Part shown: positions 55,240 through 64,000 of the stretch, in pieces | How the letters are laid out: every line of letters begins with the position of its first letter | Numbering within the stretch: the first letter of the stretch is position 1 | Source: Sinohyriopsis cumingii | Taxonomy: Eukaryota; Mollusca; Bivalvia; Unionida; Unionidae | NCBI GenBank assembly: GCA_028554795.2 | Contig: JAPYKE020000268.1 | Coordinates: 124,001 to 188,000 of the forward strand | DNA length: 64,000 nucleotides | Reading direction: 5' to 3' | Made by a program: the position numbers and the translations under genes | The notes under the pieces: model-generated | What the model saw: only the letters and a program-made list of their open reading frames with translations | The model's database searches: none | What the model was told of the DNA's origin: nothing

Positions 55240-56697
55240 TATTTTCTAACGGTGCATATATATGTTGAGGTTTCCATTGACAACTTCAGCACATAAAAGT
55301 ATAATATTTCAAGCTTACAATAATGGTCGGTAATGAGTTTGGAGAAACGGACTTCTCAGTTATGAAGCAAGTTTTAGGAAATATATATAAGATTTTGTCC
55401 TCTAAGGCAAAACAATTGATCAGATAATTTGTATTTTAAAAGTAAAGAGTTCTAGATGAAAGAGTTCTAGATGTAACTAGAATAAAATGTACACGTGTCT
55501 ATGTTTGCTGTAATTATTCATTTGGATCATCATGTTTCAGCTTAACTTTGTAATCACAATTAATTGCGGGAAATAAGATATGTTCATTTCTTCCGTTCAA
55601 ATATTCTCCTGATAAGTTTTATATGAACGAATGAATGATAAAAATAAGCATTAAGTCCCATGTTGTGATGTCACTTTCGTATTTGTTCTTTTATTTTCAA
55701 TAAAACCAGTAACTAACTACCTCACATTCCTTGTATTTATTTTACATCATTACCGATCTCAAAACATGGCGATATAGGCAGTGAGTGAACCCAAGCATTA
55801 TATATCTTTTCTAAGAGGTTCAAAATAAAAAAAAAACTCATGTAAACGGAACTATTATCTAAGGAATAAATTTAGCTAAGAAAGTGGTCGAGCTATTTTA
55901 TGATTTCTAGGAATAAATGAGTAACGCTGAGGTCACGTTTCCATCGCATATTGTTGATCGTTCGTTGATTTTTTTGAATCTGCGGTTAGAAGCGCCCATA
56001 TAATTTTTTTTTCAACTTTGTACTCAGCGAAACATCACGCCAATAAAATTACAAATGTGAACAGTTATAGAACGACACTATCATCAATGATCCACGTGTA
56101 TTTATAAATTTTTTCCTTTAGTTACTGGTAACTACTATACAGTCCGTTTTCCATATTTTTTATCCATTCTGGAGGTACTGCAACATTTCCAACCTCATAT
56201 AATCATTAGGCATCTTGCTCCTGTAAAATAAATGGAGTGTTTTATTTTATCATCTTGATTTCTGGAGACCAACAATAGGATAACTTTCATGTCATATCTT
56301 TCACCGTTACAAGGGCCTAGAATAGTTATAGAGACCATAATCATCATCCCTATGATTATATTCTAATATATAGCAACTCTAGACGTTTCACTTATTAATA
56401 GCTGAATTAAGAATTATTTTTGTCATAAATTTAACTAGTTCATAATTAATTTTGTTTTTGGTACTTGTGTGCTGTATAACTGAACATAAACACGTGAAGG
56501 GCTATATTGCATAGAACAAAATTCCTTGTCAATGTAACTTCTATTGGCTGCGTATCACGTGCCTGGTCTGAGAAGAATTTAAATCTACAGCTTATGATGT
56601 TAACGAGTTTGACAGGGTAAGAATTGTTGGTTCCAACTCACCTAATTCTAGTATTCGGAAACACACTGTCCTTCAATACACCACTTGAAAAAAGAAT

Positions 56698-56738
<41 letters not shown>

Positions 56739-56768
56739 TCTCTCGCTCTCTCCCTCTCTCTCTTTATA

Positions 56769-56847
<79 letters not shown>

Positions 56848-57150
56848 TCGTGTGTGTATGTTTCTGCATTTATAATAGAAAACATAATTTCAGAATTCCT
56901 TCCGGTTTCTGTTAACTGCTTCTTAATGGATTAACTGTCAAGAGGCTCACGTTCCTGCTAACAAACCAAATTTACGTGGTAATTTTTGGAAAACATCATT
57001 AAATGCTTTGCAGTCTTTATTGATTCACAGTTGGTCATCATTTGCTTTAAACGTATAACTTATTTTTCTCACGGAATTTTCTTTTGCTAGAAATTGCCAT
57101 CAAAACATCGGGTAAATAAATTTTGTATAACTTTGGAAACCAGTTTTAGT
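55240..57150. other. Segment present only in copy 2 of the block
   Basis: It is bounded by AAGAATACAGTTT on the left and TAGAGAAAAAGAGAAAG on the right; in copy 1 these flanks are joined by a TA run (12661-12718). It contains TA runs and a short CT/GA tract at 56740-56765. No gene is recognised. It is either an insertion in copy 2 or a deletion in copy 1. Confidence 0.6.
56701..56845. repeat. (TA)n microsatellites flanking a CT tract
   Basis: TA runs at 56701-56738 and 56767-56845 separated by CTCTCGCTCTCTCCCTCTCT. The open frames in it are artefacts. Confidence 0.9.
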
Positions 57151-58235
57151 TCTGTAGAGAAAAAGAGAAAGGGATGAATTACCTTACGTGATCCACATTG
57201 GGTTCCCCTAGCTGCAATATAGTAGGCCTTTGGGCAAATGCGTCTTTTTGGTTCAAAGCATCTCATCAATTGACAGATGTTTCCCATAGAAGTCTTTAAA
57301 ATAAGATATAAAATTAGGTATAGCTTTAAGTGTCTGGCATAACCAGCCACTAAGTCGAATGTTTTAGTCTTAAGCAATATTCTTATGATTGCGAAACTCA
57401 CAAGCAGGGTTCTATTCCCGATGACTGTATGTAAAGAATGTAATATTTGATAAACAGTCTATAACTTCTGTCGGTCTTGGGAATATGATAACTAGATTCG
57501 GGTAGTCCATTTTACGTCATTATGGCGGGAGGAATATGTCTCTTGGTTGCTCTGCTGTTAACTGGATTTTTCTTTAATTTTCTTTTTAAACTCTAATGAG
57601 CAAATATTCTAAACATCCGATTTGTTATTTTGTGTTGTGTGACTAGACACCGCGTAACCCAGATTTCAGTTTGGAATTACTCTACCTGTTGAAGTTTGAA
57701 TTCGGAAAAGGGGATCAGATTCCTGCTAAACTGCTAATAGTTGGCCCATCATTCCCTGTGGATCTTGCTCTAAAACGTTGTACTTTAGTAGATTTCAGAT
57801 TTGTGGTTTGGATAAAACTAAAATTTATATTCGAAGGTGCCTGATTTCGTGGATATCTTATTTTTTTTAAAAAAAAGCTACGATGCAAGTGTATCTTTGT
57901 AAGGTTACTGTTATAGCAACATTTAGTTTATGTGCGAGCGATCAGAATTAATCCGTACTGCATATATTAATTTGGGTAATTACGTTATTCATTGATAACA
58001 TCTTGCGTAAAAGCGGTGATGTGAAATAAAACCCGACCTTTCCACTCTTGAGGTAACACATTACAACCACTATTGTAACGTGAGGTAATTAGGTTCTCAC
58101 GTGCTTGAAAGTCCGCTATTAAATCATAAAATTTTAATAATTACGAATTAGACGCTTGTACAAAACAAATGACTAAATCAGACAAGAATGCCAACATGGA
58201 TGTGGGGACCCACTCTTTTGGGGCGACCTTGATCT

Positions 58236-58238
<3 letters not shown>

Positions 58239-58269
<31 letters not shown>

Positions 58270-58282
58270 GTGTGTGTGTGCG
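58239..58282. repeat. (GT)n microsatellite
   Basis: A GT run; copy 1 has only a short interrupted version at 13826-13863. Confidence 0.85.
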
Positions 58283-58651
58283 TGTGTGATTTAGAGTTAC
58301 GACATTTTTATTATGGAAACGGTTGATGGTAACCTCTCAAACTGCTAACGTCATCATATCAAAAATAAATAAACAGTTATTAACATGGAATTCATACCAC
58401 TGAATACGTTTATTTATTTCTATTTCTAACTGCAATGCTGACGAATTGAATTCCATATGGATAGGAGATATTTAGATCTAGCATTGATTTATATATGTGA
58501 TCATAAAAGTAAATAATGAACTCATATTAGTAGAGAATACAATGTATGTCCCAGCGACATTCTTGTTTATAAGCTATAGTGACATATGTTTTATTCCATT
58601 TGGATGATTTGATAATAAACATCACCCAATTACCAAGTTTTATCATTGTAG

Positions 58652-58948
58652 GTGATAAAGCATGAACGCATACCACGTAACCCCAAATATTACGGTAAAA
58701 ATTTAAATGCAGAAACAAAAGCAGAGCCAGCATACTATAACATTATACCCACAAGAGGCTTGTTTTGTTGTAAGACTGTGGCAATAGAAGATATGCATGT
58801 CATCGTCTATTTCGCTATGCTAGCACTAATAATGTATGCCCAATCGACATTACACAGCAAAGACAACACGCAAGTTAGTGAGGCTTTCAATATGGGCCAT
58901 AACGTCAAGCTACTGACTTGTGGTATTAGTGATCATTATGGACGATAA
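58652..58948 (+). CDS. Hypothetical frame, counterpart of 14291-14605
   Basis: An open frame of 98 codons sharing RGLFCCK, AIED and HVIVYFAML with copy 1. It stops earlier because of a TAA after HYGR. It has the same acceptor-like TTTATCATTGTAGGTG upstream. Not recognised. Confidence 0.25.
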   Translation: MIKHERIPRNPKYYGKNLNAETKAEPAYYNIIPTRGLFCCKTVAIEDMHVIVYFAMLALIMYAQSTLHSKDNTQVSEAFNMGHNVKLLTCGISDHYGR

Positions 58949-60333
58949 GGACGACCTTCTAGCTACGTGTATAATTAGAGATGCTATAAAATGGTCTTAG
59001 TATGCCAAAAGCCCTACTCGCGATGAGTTGAATGCAAAAATAAAATCTCCATTATTGAAATGTAGGTCACAGTATTCTATTTTCTATTTTTCAGTTAATG
59101 ATTCGATAAAAACAGTAAAACGTACGAAATACATACAAAGTCATGGATATGTAAAATGTTGGTCACAATCATCGCCCCTGTTTTATGAATGTCTCACTCA
59201 ACAAGGTGCATAATCTAAACAAATTTCGTAACTAAATATAAAACAGTATTATTCTGGAGATAGAGAAAACCGATTGGTCATGAGCTAAACACAAACAGTG
59301 GCATAATCCTGTATATATGAAATTATGAGCACATCGTCCTTCTTTTCTTGAAAGGATGAGATACTAACGAGATGCATATAATCACCAAGTTTGATGACTC
59401 GGGACACTCAGTGCACGATATTGAACCGAAGTCGAGGTAGTATGAAATATGAAACACATTTACCTACTTTAGTGATGTTTGGATGGTACTTGTAACGATA
59501 CATCTCAAAACATTTTGCTGTAACGGTATGAATACAAGTTTTAAAACACTATCTGATTATGAACTAAAGTAAAAATATAACCTCAACATTTATGATGCGA
59601 AACGTAGGTTCCCATGGCTTTCTTTTGGTGTTAAGGTATGATCCTAAATGAGACCCATGCCTCAAATTTTATGATTTACGTATGGGCAGAGCTGGGGAAA
59701 TAGTCTTTTAAAACAACATTCAAAACATCAGTGAATCGCAAAACTTGGGTAAGAGCAAAATAAATTCGAAACGAAGTACGTGTCAAGATGCATCCCCCTC
59801 ACTATGTCTCATGAGCTAGCCATAGCAGTATGTAACTGAATACAATCGGTGCAAACACTAACTTTTAAGTAGATGAATTGCTTTAAATTCTTACCGAGCT
59901 TTTGTCAAAACCAGCTTTAAAATACGATATTATTTATACGAGCGTGCTTGTTGACTTTAGCGAATTAATCTTTAAGCTGAATAAAAATGGTAACTGTAAA
60001 TATATCATTATTTTATGAACGTTTAGGTGCTTAATGAAATCTTTGTGGATGCAACAGTTTGGTTTCAGTGTTCTAAGGCGGTATGTGTATATTTTTTCCT
60101 GATTTTGTTAATCCATTTTTGGCTTCTGCGAGCAAATGCAGCTCTAATTATATCATTGTAAATATAACCAGGGAATAGATTTTCCGGAATAGTCTTATGT
60201 CAAGCTTCTCTGTCTTAAAATCAGATCGGTAAAGGTGTATCTTTTACTGTTCCTCTGACATAATATAGGTGACAGGTCTTACATGTGATAATATTAATTC
60301 AGCGTATGTTATGCACGTTTTGTTGCACCATAT

Positions 60334-60519
60334 ATGTATATTTGTACGTTCCCTGTACTAGAAAATGCTTTTGTCTGTATTGTATATCTATTATATGCGC
60401 TGTATTACATCATATGTTTTGCATGTTATGATGGAGCAGTGTATTATCAATTTGGTTTGCTTCTTCAATGTGAGGATAAATTAAAATCTTTGTTTTCAAC
60501 GATCCATGTAATAAAATGA
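60334..60519 (+). CDS. Hypothetical hydrophobic frame, counterpart of 15874-16074
   Basis: An open frame of 61 codons with ENAFVCIVYLLYALYYIICF. It extends further than copy 1 because one stop is absent. Probably not a gene. Confidence 0.12.
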   Translation: MYICTFPVLENAFVCIVYLLYALYYIICFACYDGAVYYQFGLLLQCEDKLKSLFSTIHVIK

Positions 60520-60748
60520 ATTTCAGTCCTCAATGTGCACATAGCTTGTATATATCTTACATTTGTAATCAATATATGTTCCGTTACGACTTTCATGTTG
60601 CTTTCCATTAGACGCAGGTAATATGTTTGAGTGGTTAGTAATTATCAGAGATAAAAATAATACCATGATTATAATACAAATAGCCACAACAACAACTTTT
60701 TGACACGTTTAAAGAGTCAATGTTAATAAATGTTTTGTTAGGCAGTTA

Positions 60749-61162
60749 TTGAGCTTCCGGTCACACATGTTGCATCGAGGCAAAACTAAGCAAACAAGCT
60801 TCCATCTGCAACTACTCATCGCTCTACTTCGATCGGATTTGTTTCATTGTGGTTCATGTTTTACCGTCATTTCTAGTCCAGCTATTAGGTTACAACGCCT
60901 GTATTTTGGAGACAAACACCCAAAGATGGTTACATCCGCTCTAGTTTCCAAATATAACACTGCCTCTGAAGCATTGAGGCGCATCACAAACTTCTGCGAA
61001 CAGGAACGTTTTGTTCTGGTACAAAATGCGACGTCAGTCAACCCTGCGTGTCTGAAGATATCCATCGGATGTTCTTACAATAACTCTGCTATAAAAAACA
61101 CCAGTGTGTTGTTAAATCAAAGCATCGTAGTTGGGAATAGTTTGGGATTTATAAGCGAATGA
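60749..61162 (+). CDS. Hypothetical frame, longer counterpart of 16534-16755
   Basis: An uninterrupted 137-codon frame with LHRGKTKQTSFHLQLLIALL, SEALRRITNFCEQERFVLVQ and CSYNNSAIK. Copy 1 has a TAG at the position matching about 60890. No domain recognised. Confidence 0.3.
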   Translation: MSFRSHMLHRGKTKQTSFHLQLLIALLRSDLFHCGSCFTVISSPAIRLQRLYFGDKHPKMVTSALVSKYNTASEALRRITNFCEQERFVLVQNATSVNPACLKISIGCSYNNSAIKNTSVLLNQSIVVGNSLGFISE

Positions 61163-61340
61163 TCATTCGTATTAAATATTAAAACTTATGCTTAACAAAG
61201 AGCTCAGCCTACATCTCGGATTAGTAGCACATGCACAAGTGTACAATTGAATACCACTTAATTTAGAGCAGTCCGCCATATTCCCAATTGTTCGCTAAAA
61301 GCACATACAACAACGCATACATACACACACAACCTAATAC

Positions 61341-61476
61341 CTCACACACGAAAGATCCCGGCCCATAAATGAGCTCACATTGCTCATTAGCAATGTACAC
61401 CTTTCCTGCCTGTGTCATCACATGCTGGGTATATTCCTGGTGGTCGTAGTAGTTACCCGGAATAGTCACACATGCT
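61341..61476 (-). CDS. Probable exon of an ADAMTS-type metalloprotease gene
   Basis: A minus-strand exon of 136 bases bounded by a good acceptor (CGTATTTCAG before 61476) and a donor (GTGTGAG/GTATTAG at 61341). It encodes ACVTIPGNYYDHQEYTQHVM, TQAGKVYIANEQCELIYGPG and SFVCE. The pattern PG..Y...Q...Y.A..QC...YG..S..C is what follows the catalytic domain in ADAMTS-type secreted zinc proteases, at the entry to the disintegrin-like region. Upstream and downstream exons were not found in the window; downstream ones should lie at lower coordinates, where the duplicated block now sits. The family call is by pattern only. Confidence 0.55.
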
Positions 61477-61613
61477 CTGAAATACGAATGTATAATTAGC
61501 GTTGGGGGATACTATATGACCATTGGGAACATACTGACAACGACTACAAATATTCAAATATATGTTCGAATCAGTCTTTGCAAATCACTGAGAACAAGAG
61601 TCATATTTGGGGC

Positions 61614-62990
<1,377 letters not shown>

Positions 62991-62994
62991 CATT

Positions 62995-63230
62995 GATTTG
63001 TGTGAATGTTCCAACAGAGACTTTCACCCAGTGTCGACTCTTACCACCTCAGTGTCTGACGAGTTTGTTATCAAAGGACCAACCAAAGTTTACATTGATC
63101 TGAATAATAAATGGTTCACGCATCTGAATGACAAAGCTTCAATACTGACACCTTTAATATAGCACCGATGCTACAGTTACGCTTGTTAGAAACTTCAAGC
63201 ATTCCATATTCAGTATAGTGTATTTATTTT
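62995..63230 (+). pseudogene. Major capsid protein fragment of a third Polinton
   Basis: The frame to 63162 contains NRDFHPVSTLTT, DEFVIKGPTKVYIDLNN and LNDKAS. This aligns with WVEFHPIAFLTA, NEFEIKGQPEDYIYLNSS of the capsid gene of element B (about 48305-48420). After a frameshift the next piece reads VTLVRNFKHSIFSIV (about 63170-63220), matching VAPVNDFMHSLSSEV. It is the N-terminal jelly roll only. No other element gene was found near it, and it is more diverged from element B than element A is, so it represents another lineage. Confidence 0.7.
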
Positions 63231-63274
63231 TTCAAAACAAAAAAATTACAGCATGGACACTTATCTATACCGAA

Positions 63275-63535
63275 CTGTGATCCCCGGCCGAGTCATACCA
63301 AAGACACGAAAATGGTACTAACAGCTGCCTCACTTGGCGCTCAGCATTTAGAGGTTAGTGCTAGGACTGTTCGGCCGGCTGTCAGGATAATGAGATTGGG
63401 TGGGACATCATGCTACATGTCTTCGGCATGATTGCCCAGTGCTAGCCATCACTATAAACTGCACACTGCAGACATTCTAGCGATATGACTGAAACATTGT
63501 TAAAGCTACGTTAAAAATCCAAATCACACATACGC
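63275..63535 (+). repeat. SINE body with Meta-SINE-like centre
   Basis: Contains GGCCGAGTCATACCAAAGAC, ACAGCTGCCTCACTTGGCGC, TCAGCATTTAGAGGTTAGTG, CGGCTGTCAGGATAATGAGA, GTCTTCGGCATGATTGCCCA and the tail CGATATGACTGAAACATTGT. Same family as 23765-24095; the tRNA-like head is truncated. Confidence 0.85.
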
Positions 63536-64000
63536 TATTTCGAACTGACCAATTTAATCTTCTTACTCATGGAAAAGAGGCCAAGAGCCCAAACTTTCAT
63601 GCATCTTTGTTGTGCAACCCTGACCACTTAAATACCTTCAAAGAACACAGACTTGGCAGAAGATGACGAGCCTCACACCGAAGGGTTAATTACCCACAAA
63701 AAATAAACTATGGGCATAGAAATGAACAAACTTGTACAATTAGACGTACATAAGATAAGGATATGAGGAATCGGTTGAGAAACTGGTACGATTTTAATTT
63801 TTGAAAACATATTAGGAACGATGAGTTCTTGGAAGGAAGAAAATCATATTACATCACTCGAGCTGATCCTCTAAGGAAAAAACAGGAAGTCATTTATAAG
63901 CGAGGAATACGTTAAAGGACACAAACTGAGAGATAAATTAAGATATAACGAAGTAAAATAATCACTATGGGCAGGATAAAACAGCATGAAATTGTATATC
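63536..64000. other. No gene seen
   Basis: AT-rich sequence to the window end without recognisable features. Confidence 0.45.

Larger units (their letters stand above)
52352..61220 (+). repeat. Large duplicated block, copy 2
   Basis: Same orientation as 9766-16880. It begins GATTATAGTATTGTCTAACG directly after the right end of element B and ends near AACTTATGCTTAACAAAGAG, where copy 1 has AACTTATGCATAACAAAGAC. It is longer than copy 1 mainly because of 55240-57150. Confidence 0.85.

Noticed and set aside
56648..56885. Ile-Tyr repeat frames here and at 12471-12767 and 61516-61793
   Set aside because: Translation of pure TA microsatellites.

Overview
The window looks like nuclear DNA of an invertebrate animal, most probably a mollusc. 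It is AT-rich and gene-poor, and it is full of AT microsatellites, minisatellites and tRNA-derived SINEs whose central region resembles the Meta-SINE type known from molluscs. There is no bacterial gene organisation. The main content is the remains of Polinton/Maverick (adintovirus-like) DNA elements, all carrying stops and frameshifts, plus a large duplicated block of non-element sequence and a few possible host exons.

Element A is split. A DNA polymerase B remnant lies at 1-2868 (minus strand, entering from outside the window). The capsid-side genes (penton-like, pVI-like, major capsid) and a right arm lie at 24690-28756. The 21 kb between them holds the first copy of the duplication, SINEs, minisatellites and two unassigned coding remnants (16903-17308 and 18907-19490). 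Element B (about 33.35-52.345 kb) is much more complete: left arm, polymerase B and an upstream coiled-coil gene on the minus strand, then on the plus strand a BIR (IAP-like) remnant, a decayed stretch, packaging ATPase, two Polinton-type proteins, a retroviral-type integrase with chromodomain, a two-helix membrane protein, penton-like, pVI-like and major capsid genes, and a right arm. A third element is represented by a capsid fragment at 62995-63230.

The arms of element B are the most unusual part. Each carries three small genes (called i, ii and iii here) in mirror-image order. Most share a conserved TATA-containing promoter block, and several end in a hairpin matching the 3' stem-loop of replication-dependent histone mRNAs, followed by a purine-rich element like the histone downstream element. 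The capsid gene instead is followed by an ordinary AATAAA signal. This suggests two expression programmes: arm genes with histone-like (S-phase, non-polyadenylated) mRNAs and structural genes with polyadenylated mRNAs. Paired covarying palindromes lie between arm genes i and ii, and subterminal iterons lie at the right ends of both elements.

A block of about 7-9 kb occurs twice in the same orientation (9766-16880 and 52352-61220), with an extra diverged tandem unit at 7780-9765. The second copy begins right at the right end of element B. Host-like coding evidence is limited to a probable ADAMTS-type metalloprotease exon at 61341-61476 (minus), SWIM-like and THAP-like zinc-finger fragments near 30-31.5 kb, and one unassigned first-exon-like frame at 32170-32406. 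No rRNA, functional tRNA gene or CRISPR array was seen.
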